Shown piece after piece: positions 12,601-20,018 of a DNA stretch of 64,000 nt. Within the stretch, counting starts at the first letter, position 1; every line of letters begins with the position of its first letter. The DNA is from Diadema setosum (lineage: Eukaryota > Echinodermata > Echinoidea > Diadematoida > Diadematidae), in NCBI RefSeq assembly GCF_964275005.1, contig NC_092690.1, forward strand, positions 13,115,787 through 13,179,786. The letters run 5' to 3'. A program made the translations under genes and the position numbers. The notes beneath the pieces are model-generated. The model searched no databases. It saw only the letters and a program-made list of their open reading frames with translations, and was not told where the DNA came from.

Positions 12601-14330
12601 TTCTTTTAGGCTGTTATGAATATTTTGTAAAGGTACATTTTATCACACCACTATAACCAGTAATAAATACACGTACATAAATGCATAAATGCATACACAC
12701 AAACACAAAAGGCTAATCTCAAATCAGACTGACTGGTGATTGGAGAACAGCATGTAATACATCAAACAGCTTTAAATATACAACTGAACATACGGGCAGC
12801 TCCAATTTAGTCAATATAGTTTTATATCGCCTAGGTGTTCCACTAGCATGTAAAGTATGCACAACAACAAAAAAAGGAAAAGAAACAAAACTGCAAATTA
12901 AAGAATATTAAAACCAGGCATATATCAAAGCCTTTGGATGTGCTATGTGAAGTATACAAAGTGGTAGTACACAACCCACTTCTTGGAATAAGTCAATATC
13001 TTATTGTGAATAAAACAGTAACTAGGCCATTTGGGCACCGAGTGAAATAAACATCGTTACGTAGCATTAATTAGCAAGTTACAAAAAATAATAAAAATAC
13101 CTGACTATTACACTTATCAAAAGTACTGGTATCTAAAATTTCAAAAGCTCAAATGAACAGCAGACCAATGATACTGTTGACCAATGTTAGAACATTATGA
13201 TGAACAAAATGATGACAGTAAGAACATTACAAATTAATGAACTGCCATAACACAACCACAATTATCCTATTTGATAAAAACCATTCATCGTGATATGGTG
13301 ATTTCCAATTCAATACTAGGCCTACATCTGATAGACAAATTTTGACGTCACAAACGAGGAAACATTATTACCCCACACAGAAGAAGTGAAGGGTTTGTTC
13401 GCAAAAACAGATAAGTCCATTTTTAAAGATTTTGAAATACGGTCTCTGTCATAAAGTACAAAATAATACCTTTTAAATGATATATTGGTCATTACATATA
13501 AAGGTACTTTTTTGAAGTTATGGTCAAAAGAAGCAAAAATGTTCTTATTATTTTCTTTATTTTTCTTGACCTTTAATTGCAAATATCTCCATTTGGCAAA
13601 TATGGACTTATCGGTTTTTGCAAACAAACTCTTCAAGTGTACAGTGCACTCCCGTTACAACGAACACGGTTATAACGAAATTTCGTTATAACGAAATAAA
13701 ACGTCTGGTCCCAAAATTATCGCCATTAAAGTCTATGGTACAAAATTCGCTGATAACGAACACGGGTATAGCGAAATTTTCGTTATAACGAAGCCTTTTC
13801 CGAGCACCACTGACAAAGAAAAACAAAAGAAATGTGCTCCGTTACAACGAAATTAGGATCGCTTCCGAAAATACATAGCGGAACAAGCATTTATAGCATC
13901 TCTGCTTGGGCGAACGCGTCACATCACTGTGTGTTCGCTTGGTGTGTCACGCACAGTTTCAGAGGGGAACTTGCGTTATTGTAATACAATAATCTGAAAT
14001 TGAATTTACTATTTGTTTTATTGTTAACATAGCTTTCCAGTATATGACGAGTATTCAACAAACAGAATATGATATATGCGTGGCTTCCTTGTTTTCGTTA
14101 TTGTATTAACTGTTCGGTTATAACGAAATTTCGTTATAACGAAAGAAAACTGCCGGTCCCAAGCATTTCGTTATAACGGGAGTGCACTGTACATACGCTG
14201 GCACTGGAAACAAAGCAATGCAACTACAACAGTATGATGGATCTCAAACAAACCTTGATACATCACTTTTGGTCCTTTTGCTTTTCCCCTTCTTGGAAGG
14301 CGTCTCAACGCCTCCACCTGCTCGCTTCAT
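651..14330 (-). CDS. GABPA: GA-binding protein alpha chain (ETS transcription factor), whole coding region
   Basis: Coding exons in transcription order are 14330-14254, 12541-12394, 11449-11365, 10515-10435, 9393-9274, 7754-7551, 6258-6211, 3529-3407, 2418-2226 and 843-651. They sum to 1272 nt, 423 residues plus stop, with every phase matching. Human GABPA is about 454 residues. Order of domains: basic N-terminus (1-25), OST-like ubiquitin-fold region (about 30-120), acidic linker, Pointed/SAM domain (about 171-238), short linker, ETS domain (about 300-383) and a short C-terminal tail. The family binds GGAA sites in the nucleus and pairs with GABPB to drive nuclear-encoded mitochondrial and housekeeping genes; that role is family knowledge. 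The ETS core includes QIQLWQF and [11 protein letters not shown], with the two invariant arginines at 357 and 360. All introns are GT-AG except the last, which is GC-AG. Exon 7 is the least certain. Confidence 0.93.
1445..1834. mobile_element. Foldback MITE, family A copy 1
   Basis: This is a 390-bp inverted repeat. The outer arms (left 1445-1530, right about 1750-1834) are near-perfect complements and include CCCGAATTCACGAAGG and AAACCATGGTTTAAACCATG. The centre is a run of TTTCGTnnACGAAA-type small palindromes spaced about 22 bp apart. A second copy is at 37638-37961. No coding capacity was seen, so it would be non-autonomous. Confidence 0.9.
1930..2120. repeat. GGTGGCCC-rich degenerate short repeat
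   Basis: The motif TTTTTGGTGGCCC and variants recur about five times between 1972 and 2100, with flanks GGGTGAGTTACACCAGGGCTC and its inverse near 2108-2120. It looks like a small dispersed repeat with inverted ends in GABPA intron 9. Confidence 0.6.
2226..2418 (-). CDS. GABPA: GABPA exon 9: N-terminal half of ETS domain
   Basis: The acceptor is ttgccccacag. The exon reads [20 protein letters not shown], then the ETS tryptophans in CISWVG and [11 protein letters not shown], then [11 protein letters not shown]. It ends in phase 2 inside the codon of the second invariant recognition-helix arginine. The donor is AG|gcaagt, a GC donor with otherwise strong consensus. Confidence 0.95.
2524..2741. 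mobile_element. TACTGTATA-ended MITE, family D copy 1
   Basis: It has inverted ends TACTGTATAAGCTGTTATTT (left) and AATAACAGTGTATACAGTA (right), and internal TTTCGCGAA-type sequence. The same ends occur at 42489-42727 and 43154-43403. TA at both edges suggests a Tc1/mariner-like TA target. Confidence 0.75.
2748..2890. repeat. Degenerate TTAGGG-like repeat
   Basis: First CTAACCCTAAT-type and then GGGTTAGGGTCAGGG-type words, in inverted arrangement, end before GTTGTCCTAGAACTT. The same composite, with TGTCCTAGAACCC, occurs at 41400-41765, so it is a dispersed element and not a telomere. Confidence 0.7.
3075..3405 (-). mobile_element. Family D MITE copy 2, split by a family B MITE
   Basis: The flanks GATCGTAGAGTACAGTAATG (left) and GAATAGCACCCAGC plus AATAAAAACCCT (right) match 45566-45720 in order. 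The copy is interrupted at 3109-3283 by a CAGTG-ended element. Its right terminus (TACTGTGTGCGCC read on the minus strand) ends at 3405, inside the GABPA exon 8 donor. Confidence 0.75.
3109..3283. mobile_element. CAGTG-ended TA MITE, family B short copy
   Basis: A 175-bp element with ends TACAGTGGACTCCCATTATA and TATAACGGGAATGCACTGTA, and internal TTCGTTATA words. TA dinucleotides flank it and the TIR starts CAGTG, as in pogo/Tigger-like Tc1-mariner elements (an inference). The longer relative is 13640-14191. Confidence 0.85.
3407..3529 (-). CDS. GABPA: GABPA exon 8: linker before the ETS domain
   Basis: The acceptor is acctgacag; the donor is ACAG|gtactg. The exon encodes a basic, serine-rich linker ending [12 protein letters not shown], which joins in phase 1 to GNNGQIQLW of exon 9, matching the SPGNRTGNNG motif of vertebrate GABPA. 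The donor lies on the edge of a foldback element (see findings). Confidence 0.9.
3618..3684. repeat. (TA)n microsatellite
   Basis: An almost pure run of alternating T and A, about 66 bp, in GABPA intron 7. Confidence 0.98.
4165..4846. mobile_element. Foldback element with TGTGACCCGCTAC ends
   Basis: The left end TGTGACCCGCTACAACAAAA and right end GTTGTAGCGGGTCACA are inverted copies, each next to GGATCC. The interior (680 bp) shows further inverted similarity (TTTTGGCATAATTTTG against GGCATGATTTTC) but no transposase ORF. GABPA intron 7. Confidence 0.8.
5303..5353. repeat. Poly-C plus (CA)n microsatellite
   Basis: A C-run followed by an imperfect CA repeat in GABPA intron 7. Confidence 0.97.
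5500..5910. repeat. Degenerate 'aaaagggttctgcaaaatgaa' internal repeat
   Basis: About a dozen diverged words of the type AAAAGGGTTCTGCAAAATGA recur every 25-35 bp across this stretch, which looks like an old minisatellite. The 148-aa open frame overlapping its start has no domain and is not considered a gene. Confidence 0.55.
6211..6258 (-). CDS. GABPA: GABPA exon 7 (candidate 48-nt linker exon)
   Basis: A 48-nt exon fits exactly between exons 6 and 8. It has acceptor ctatttcag, donor AAG|gtatgt and phase 1 at both ends. It encodes about 16 residues ([15 protein letters not shown]) in the poorly conserved linker where human GABPA has a longer segment. The call rests on splice signals, phase and position, not on similarity; skipping it would also keep the frame. 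Confidence 0.6.
6421..6804. mobile_element. Foldback MITE, family E copy 1
   Basis: It opens TTAAAGGGATGGTGCAGTTT and closes with ATCTCAACCAAAATTATAC. Internal arms include AATGGCTGAGATATC and AAACCAATTTTCATCAA. Three more copies are at 15842-16195, 53975-54310 and 55314-55665. GABPA intron 6. Confidence 0.85.
7117..7542. mobile_element. TTAA-flanked foldback element (piggyBac-like MITE, long form)
   Basis: The left end TTAACCCATTGAGGACAAG and right end GACTCAGCGAGTTAA sit at TTAA. Nested inverted arms include ATTGACCGATTCGG against CAGAATCGGTCAAT and GTGTCTCAGCCGACCCCCC against its complement near 7437-7456. The terminal 90 bp resemble the short elements at 31632, 51293 and 61459. Its right edge is 8 nt from the GABPA exon 6 donor. 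Confidence 0.75.
7551..7754 (-). CDS. GABPA: GABPA exon 6: Pointed (PNT/SAM) domain
   Basis: The acceptor is ctccgtaatag; the donor is AGAGAA|gtatgt. It encodes [20 protein letters not shown], then [20 protein letters not shown] and [10 protein letters not shown], which follow the vertebrate GABPA Pointed domain with its HW-VWV and SG-ELC-L patterns. In other ETS proteins this domain mediates protein contacts. A TTAA-flanked foldback element begins 8 nt into the following intron. Confidence 0.95.
9074..9098. repeat. (AC)n microsatellite
   Basis: A pure short AC run in GABPA intron 5. Confidence 0.95.
9274..9393 (-). CDS. GABPA: GABPA exon 5: acidic linker
   Basis: The acceptor is actctgccag; the donor is TATG|gtaaac. 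It encodes [20 protein letters not shown] followed by [20 protein letters not shown], which matches the TRWAAALEGYRKEQERLGIPY region of human GABPA. The acceptor is the first register position of a 72-bp tandem array that fills the upstream intron (see findings). Confidence 0.93.
9394..9990 (-). repeat. 72-bp tandem array in GABPA intron 4 carrying repeated 3' splice-site-like sequence
   Basis: About eight units of 72 bp (one of 73) start at 9409, 9481, 9553, 9625, 9697, 9769, 9841 and 9914. Read on the minus strand each unit contains CCTTAACTTTGTTATAG or a variant, followed by TCC or TTA, and then AAAAGGGGAGTGG. The AG of each unit lies exactly 72 nt from the next and in register with the true acceptor (exon start 9393). 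The unit length is a multiple of three and stop-free in one frame on each strand, which explains the long open frames here on both strands. Confidence 0.95.
10435..10515 (-). CDS. GABPA: GABPA exon 4
   Basis: The acceptor is tctcttgcag; the donor is GAAG|gtaagt. It encodes [20 protein letters not shown], matching the PKLNILEIVKPADTVEVV stretch that ends the OST-like region of human GABPA. Phase 1 at both ends. Confidence 0.93.
10516..11364. other. GABPA intron 3, no recognisable element
   Basis: AT-rich intron sequence. The only notable feature is a GTTGTTGTTGG/TTTTT/GGGGG low-complexity run at 11160-11230. The short ORFs there reflect low complexity. Confidence 0.6.
11365..11449 (-). CDS. 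GABPA: GABPA exon 3
   Basis: The acceptor is tttcttacag; the donor is CCAAG|gtaaag. It encodes [20 protein letters not shown] and SIQVISNQG, matching human LDPERSLFDQGVKTDGTVQL within the ubiquitin-like OST fold. Confidence 0.94.
11450..12393. other. GABPA intron 2, no recognisable element
   Basis: Unique-looking AT-rich sequence without tandem, inverted or coding signals that I can support. Confidence 0.5.
12394..12541 (-). CDS. GABPA: GABPA exon 2
   Basis: The acceptor is tctttcttcacag; the donor is CTACG|gtgagt. It encodes the start of the OST-like region, with [20 protein letters not shown] matching human LKKLLEPRLQCSLDAHEICL. Confidence 0.94.
12542..13639. other. GABPA intron 1, 3' part, largely featureless
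   Basis: AT-rich intron with a short (AT)n at 12573-12585. An inverted pair, AAACAGATAAGTCCATTTTT near 13405 and its mirror AATATGGACTTATCGGTTTTTGC near 13600, brackets a 230-bp foldback at about 13383-13634. This gives overlapping ORFs on both strands and is probably another small MITE. Confidence 0.5.
13640..14191. mobile_element. CAGTG-ended TA MITE, family B long copy
   Basis: The ends TACAGTGCACTCCCGTTACA and TATAACGGGAGTGCACTGTA are inverted copies with TA at each edge, followed by several TTCGTTATAACGAA palindromes at both ends. The interior (about 400 bp) shows no transposase. The TIR style fits pogo/Tigger-like elements. It lies 62 bp downstream of GABPA exon 1 on the minus strand. 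Confidence 0.9.
14254..14330 (-). CDS. GABPA: GABPA exon 1 with start codon
   Basis: The ATG is at 14330-14328. The 77-nt coding part encodes [20 protein letters not shown] and KSDVS, then donor CAAG|gtttgt in phase 2, which joins exactly to the T that opens exon 2. The lysine-rich start differs from the vertebrate MTKREAEELIEIEI but falls at the same place. The 5' UTR of the same exon appears to run to 14368, where a ttctgtag acceptor implies at least one upstream non-coding exon. Confidence 0.82.
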
Positions 14331-14368
14331 TATGACTCCCAGGGATGCTTTCTAGCAGTTATTGAAGA
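14331..14368 (-). other. GABPA: GABPA 5' UTR part of exon 1
   Basis: This lies between the start codon and a plausible acceptor (ctttctgtag) at 14376-14369. An upstream stop (TAG) lies in the 5' leader near 14354. The upstream first exon and promoter are not located; the GC-richer stretch near 19180-19270 is one candidate. Confidence 0.5.
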
Positions 14369-15316
14369 CTACAGAAAGGAGGTCCTGTGTGCGAAAAGAT
14401 CACGTGACAACAAAAACAAGCAAACACAGTGTCACAAATTATCACAAAACTGTTGAAAATGGAGAAAGGTTGCCAGCAAAATACATTCAAACACAACTGC
14501 AATAGATGATACATTCTTGTTACCTTCTTTAGATTACAATTTTCATCTTAAATGAATATCAATTGACAATCATCATTATCATTGGCATTCTCAAATGACA
14601 ACATGAGAGTGATCAACAAGGCAGAGTAATGATGTAGAGTAGATGTACTACTGAGTAGTACATCAATAAAGACTAAAATCAACAAGAATTTATAAACAGA
14701 AATTCACTTACAAAGATGTTTGTCAAAATTGTTACCCGTCAGTCAAATTTCAAAGTTCTGAAATCTAGTGTAAGTTGAACTGTGACAGGGTTTTTTGTTT
14801 GTTCGTTTGTTTGTTTTTGTGTTTTTGCTTGTGTGTTTCTTGAATATGCTTGCATGATATTAAATAGCCCAGTCTACTTAATCTTTAGAACTTGACCTTT
14901 CATCTATTTTCTGTCACTTTCACTCCTTGGTTATTGCATTTCACCGTAACAGTCACATTGTGGTCATGAAGACTGTTGTTCACTGTGCATTATAATACAT
15001 TTTCTTTTTCAGCAGAATGGAATACTGTCCAATAATCACTCAATCACTTCCCCTTATGACCAAGATCTGAATAGACCTATGCTGAATGATTGTCAACGGG
15101 CACGTTTAAACTCCACTTGCAAATGCAGAATCAGCCTTTAGAAACTCTGATCCAAAATGCCATTCATGGGGGTACTGATTATACTCAATTTTGTCGAGCT
15201 TGAGAAAAAGCCAATTTTGCACTGTGCGTTGTTGAAAAACTAAAAACCCCTATTGTAGTGACTTGTTCAGCACACCAGTCTACTTCATTTGAACTGGATG
15301 CATTGGGATGACATCA
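14369..15316. other. Upstream of GABPA exon 1, nothing recognised
   Basis: Probable intron or upstream sequence of GABPA. A TTTGTTTGTTCG/T low-complexity patch lies at 14790-14840. I see no supported gene or inverted element. Confidence 0.5.
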
Positions 15317-15619
15317 GGGGGGTGTTTCATCAACGCTTGTCAGCGCCGACAACTGTCGGCGCTGACCAATTTCAGCAAAATCCTTGGTTTTGATTGGCTG
15401 AGATGCTCTGGTCACTGACTGTTACTATGATGATTCAAGTTGTCAGCGCCGACAAACATTGATGAAATGCTTGTCGGCGCCGACAACTGTCGGCGCTGAC
15501 CAATTTCAGCAAAATCCTTGGTTTTGATTGGCTGAGATGCTCTGGTCACTGACTGTTACTATGGTATGGTGATTCAAGTTGTCAGCGCCGCGCCGACAAA
15601 CGTTGATGAAACACCCCCC
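15317..15619. mobile_element. GTTTCATCAACG-ended foldback, with internal duplication
   Basis: The ends GGGGGGTGTTTCATCAACG and CGTTGATGAAACACCCCCC are inverted copies. Inside, the palindrome GCGCCGACAACTGTCGGCGC and the following 90 bp (CTGACCAATTTCAGCAAAAT onward) occur twice in direct orientation, as if one copy had inserted into or duplicated within another. Confidence 0.9.
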
Positions 15620-15702
15620 AGAATACACATCTTTATACATGATTTTGCATAAATATGCTTCCCCACTAACTTAGAGAGATTTCACTGATTGTTAACAGTA
15701 CT

Positions 15703-15842
15703 GGGGGGCGTTTCATCAACGAGTTCGTCGGAGGTTTTCACCGACAAATCTGCTATCAGCCAATCAGACGCAAGGATTTCAGTAGCTTTTAACAGTTGTC
15801 GGTGTAAATCACTGACAAAAAGTTTCATGAAACACCCCCCTG
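15703..15842. mobile_element. GTTTCATCAACG-ended foldback, short relative
   Basis: A 140-bp element with GGGGGCGTTTCATCAACGAG and CATGAAACACCCCCC ends and TGTCGGTG internal words. It is a diverged relative of the element at 15317-15619 and abuts the next foldback element. Confidence 0.8.
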
Positions 15843-16195
15843 GTTGAGGTATTCCTAAGTGAGATAATGAGAAACCTCTTATGATATATGAAAGAGCATG
15901 TAATTTTAAGAAGGATTCGTTTATTTGATGAAATTTGGTTTTCAACGGGCTGAGATACCTAATAAAGTTATAATAATAAAAGGCGACAGGCCACACCTTT
16001 TATTAGAATCTCTTTGTTTCACATTGTTTTTGGATATCTTAGCCATTTCAAAACCAATTTTCATCAAATAAACTTTTGACTCCCCTTAGAATTGCATGCT
16101 CTTTAACATCTCATAGAGTGGTTTCTGAATACAGTATCTCACAAAATTAAAGGCTAAATCCTCACCTCAACCAGAAGTGTTCAGTCCCTTTAACA
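15842..16195. mobile_element. Foldback MITE, family E copy 2
   Basis: It shares GATGAAATTTGGTTTT, CTTTTATTAGAATCTCTTTG and CATTTCAAAACCAATTTTCA with the copies at 6421, 53975 and 55314, and closes with CAGTCCCTTTAA. Confidence 0.8.
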
Positions 16196-16211
16196 TGATT
16201 TGTATTTCTGC

Positions 16212-16408
16212 TACTGTAAAAGTGGAAATTTTCGCGGTGTTGAAATTTTCGCGCATTTCGCGCAACCAGAAACTAGCGCGAATATTTTTGCTTGCCATAC
16301 GTTCCTGTGCGTGATGTCTTGATTCCGCGGCATTAAAAACACGCGAAACTCTTCTGACCCGGCCTAGCGCGAAAAATTAGTCCCGCGAAAATATCCACTT
16401 TTACAGTA
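16212..16408. mobile_element. TACTGTAAAAGTGG-ended MITE, family C copy 1
   Basis: The ends TACTGTAAAAGTGGAAATTT and TATCCACTTTTACAGTA are inverted; internal arms are rich in TTTTCGCG and GCGCGAA. A second copy is at 38645-38870. TA at both edges. Confidence 0.9.
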
Positions 16409-16549
16409 CTTGATAAGTGCAATGAGAGAGAATTGGCAGTCATAAACGCACCTCTTTGTGCATTTGAAATCATCATTCATATAAAAATTAGTCGGGATGC
16501 AAAGTCTTTTTAACTACAGTCTACACAACACATTTCAAAAGCCTGATTA

Positions 16550-16980
16550 TGACCCAAAAAAATTTGATGATAATAACAATAATAATAGCTAGTTTTTATG
16601 AAGTGCATTCCACACTTGTTAAGTATCCCAGTGCACTTTACAAACTGTCATTACCCTGGTCGCTGGATACATCATTTCCAACCAGCACTGACAGTGCTCA
16701 CTCTCCACTCTTAGGGGAGCAATCCAGCCATGCAGTCACAGTCATTTTACAGTCCCACACGTGCTGATCAACCAAGATAACAGGTAAGGTAACCTTTCTT
16801 ATCCTGACGGGTACCCATTCATACTCCTGGGTGGAGTGCAGCAATGTGGACAAAGTGCCTTGCTGAAGGGTGAACGTGTGTCGGGCTTCGCATAGGTTCA
16901 AACCAACGAACCTGAATGCACCACACTCAGTCATTCAGAGACGAGCGCTCTTATTGTCCACTCAGCTGCAACACCTCCAC
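16550..16980 (-). mobile_element. tRNA-derived SINE-like element
   Basis: Read on the minus strand it starts with a tRNA-like head. An A-box-like GCAGCTGAGTGG is at 16969-16958, followed by AGAGCGCTCGTCTC, and a B-box-like GGTTTGAACC is at 16904-16895. The body follows, then an ATT-rich tail (TATTATTATTGTTATTATC) near 16590-16567. GGTACCCATTCATACTCCTG in the body resembles a repeat widespread in marine invertebrates, by my recollection. Pol III boxes plus a simple-repeat tail are the usual SINE layout. Confidence 0.7.
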
Positions 16981-17064
16981 CTACTGCAAAAATGCTCTTT
17001 TGAATTATCAAGTCTAGACTCTAGACCCAGTCTAAACTCTAATTTATAACTAGAGTAACACCCC

Positions 17065-17818
17065 CAATTTTCGGACACTTAAGCTTTTTTGCAGTATTTG
17101 TTCAACTCAAATAATACTCTACAAAATTATATCTATGACAATGTATGTTAAATATATCACCCTACTTTTTCCCAATATTGGTTTTGTTATATACATCATA
17201 AAATTTCACAGAATCCCCAAATATTATTACCTTATCAATTCCCCAAAATTCGGACAGCCTCTCCAAAATTCGGACATGCGCGTAATGTCAATGCGCATAC
17301 AAGGCCGCTGAAAAATGAGCGCGCGCCATACCTTGTTGGCACAAGGTTGCATCAGGGACGTTGCGGCGCCCTTTCGTGTCCGAATTTTGGAGACTCTGCA
17401 CTTGCATTCAGGCCCTGTACATTTATTCACTGCATCGGCACGTACAGAGATTTTGTTTTTCTTTTGTGTTTTTGAGGATACCATCACACTCGGAGCTTGT
17501 GATAAGCGAAAAATTTCGCAACAGAATGGCATAATTTTTCAATTTTCAGCGCTTTTTCAGCGACCCCGATTCTTTACACGGGTCATAATTTGCGCTCACT
17601 TTGGAAAAGTTGTGGCAATTCTGCATTTTTGATGGCAAAATTTGGGATTTTAGATGGATTTTTGGAGGTGACTCGGGCACTTTCCTGTGGTGAACGGGTG
17701 TGCTGTGCCAGTATGTGAAACGAAGTGATATGCATGTGTTGTGACAGTAGAATTTGCTGGCTTGTGAAGGGTGATAAGCATCCAGATTTTGGAGGCCGGC
17801 CGAAAATTGGGGCTTTAC
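17065..17818. mobile_element. CCCCAATTTTCGG-ended foldback element
   Basis: The ends CCCCCAATTTTCGGAC (left) and GGCCGAAAATTGGGG (right) are inverted. CCAAAATTCGGACA repeats occur at 17243-17276, with the inverse GTCCGAATTTTGGAG at 17379-17393. Its left 250 bp reappear in inverse orientation at 63440-63750. No transposase seen. Confidence 0.8.
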
Positions 17819-18034
17819 TCTAGGTCTAGATTCTAGTCTAAACTTAGATGTAGACCCAAATGCAAGCTGCCCATATACCACAACATCATCCAAAATTCAA
17901 CTGCCTGCCAGCCCTGCTACATACTGCACACAGTCTAACTTGGTCTTTGGCATGGCACAGGAGGCCGAACCTTGTTGGTGCCAGAGCCAACGGATACATT
18001 TAGAAAGCTCATTGTTTGGGTTGTAGTACAACTT

Positions 18035-18930
18035 GTAGGGGCAAGCACGGTATTACCGAACGCATGGTATTACCGGACACGCACATTTTTGTGTACTAAT
18101 GACATTCTGTACGCGCGAGACTTCGTAGATTAGCCTCACAGAACTTTGTGTGGACCGAAATCGCAAAAAACGCCACATAAAAATGTAAAAACACGAAAAA
18201 ATTCACATTTTACCTCAAGTTTATAGTTGAGTGACCCGCACCTCGAGATAGCTAATATTTATGCATGTTTGAATCACATTTCGCGACTGAAATTCTATGA
18301 AATCCCACTCACATACAGGAAAAATGCTGAAGATTCCAATAGAACCAAAAGTTCACTGATCGATATCAGAAATTTGTAGCTATCGCCCTCAAACGCGAAC
18401 GATGCGAATAGTTGTGCGCTAAGGGGCCCGCAACTCATCACCCGCGTGTGCAGCTCCCATAGACAAAGCATGTAAACTAGAAGTAGAGTCTAACCAGTTG
18501 TCGATTTTTTCACAAGGTTTTATTCTGTGAACTGTTCGAAATGTTCAAGACAGACATTTTACCGTAAAATACGAAATTTTAGCCTCATTTGCCAATTTTT
18601 TCTTTGTCATCCGCTCAGTGATAATGTGTACGATGATTTGTGGGATAAATTGTGATTCTTGTGCAAGGATTAGGTGCGAAAGATGTCGATTATTTCATTG
18701 CGAAAATCGTGTCCGGTAATACAATGCGATTTTGCACCGCGCAAAAAGACAACTTTTGTAGAGGGTTATGTTTGAAGCATATTTTCTAAAAACTGGAGTG
18801 AACAATTGACATCAGTTGGCTGAATTCGTAATTTCCAGGAGTCTGTGAATAAGTGATGTTATTTTTAGCCCAAATTTCATCCTCTGAGTATGGAATTCAA
18901 AGCCATGAAAGAAAGCGTCCGGTAATTGGA
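18035..18930. mobile_element. Region of GGTATTACCGGACACG inverted repeats
   Basis: GGTATTACCGAACGCATGG and GGTATTACCGGACACG on the left face CGTGTCCGGTAATACAATG (18707) and CGTCCGGTAATTGGATG (18917) on the right. This suggests a foldback element of about 0.9 kb or two nested ones. No ORF of interest. Confidence 0.6.
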
Positions 18931-19169
18931 TGTGCCACCCTACCATCAACATCATTCACCAGTGTTAACAATATCTAAAAAATAGCTCCACGCCACGTTG
19001 GACTCACACTGCGAGTGAGCTCAAGCTCCTTTCTGACTGAGCTTTCATATAAATTTAAAACCACCACGCCACGGCATTCTTTTGTTAAAATTGTGTACTG
19101 CTTAATAAAAAGATGGTTTCTACTCAAACAGTCAACAGAGAAGCACAGAACCACGAGAACAGAGAATCT

Positions 19170-19300
19170 ACGACCTGAACTCAATAATCAGATGGCGCAC
19201 GCACTGCGATCCCATCGCTCGCCCCAGCAGTTAAACGGCTACGGCCTGGGGAATCTACGTACGTCTGTACCGAGACTTTAGATCTAGATAGCTTGTTAGA
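19170..19300 (-). promoter_or_regulatory. Possible GABPA promoter/first exon region
   Basis: A GC-richer, CpG-containing patch in otherwise AT-rich sequence, with a YY1-like GCGCCATCTG on the minus strand at 19199-19190. It lies upstream of the non-coding acceptor at 14369. Placement by context only; no splice donor could be fixed. Confidence 0.2.
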
Positions 19301-20018
19301 CTCTACCTGAGTTGTTATCAAATAAACTACCTTGTTGAACGTCCGTAGACATGTGTCTATACAGTGTACGTATTTACCAAGTCCTTTTGTTTTCAAAGTC
19401 AATACAGAGATGCCAATAAGTGGGACTGTGCAATGTGACAGTGTAGCTCTTTCCTCTTCTTCAGTCAGCGCAACGCAATCTCAACAGTATTAAACAAGCT
19501 TTTATGGGCTTAGTTAGGACGTTTAAGGCGAAGCTTCTTTGCATGAAATGAAAGGACAGGAATTTGTGCTATACTCTACCCAGACTAGTTTTGCTAAGAA
19601 CATCCCAAATTCTGAATCACATACTCACGGCCAACAGTTGTTTCCCTTCAAATTCGGCTAAGCATCCACAGCAGGCCGGTACTGCACAGCTTTTACCTCG
19701 GCCTCATCTACAGCCCCCCCCCCCCCATATCCCACCAACCCCCCCCCCCCCCCTTGTTCCAGGCCAGTAATACAAGCCCCCACTCTCCACCGGCTGTGAC
19801 GGCACCCCTTACATACACATCGGGTCACCTGGCCTATAAATCTCGCTTATTTTCATCTAATGGCTGGAATCTAAAAATACATCGAATATATTTCATAATG
19901 GTAGAATATTGATTAGACATGCTTGCATCCTACATAAGACAGTAATGAGATCAAGATTTCGCTTCCTCTTCCACATGGCTGGATTAGTTCTTCGCCTGAA
20001 CCTGACAACCTGACAACT

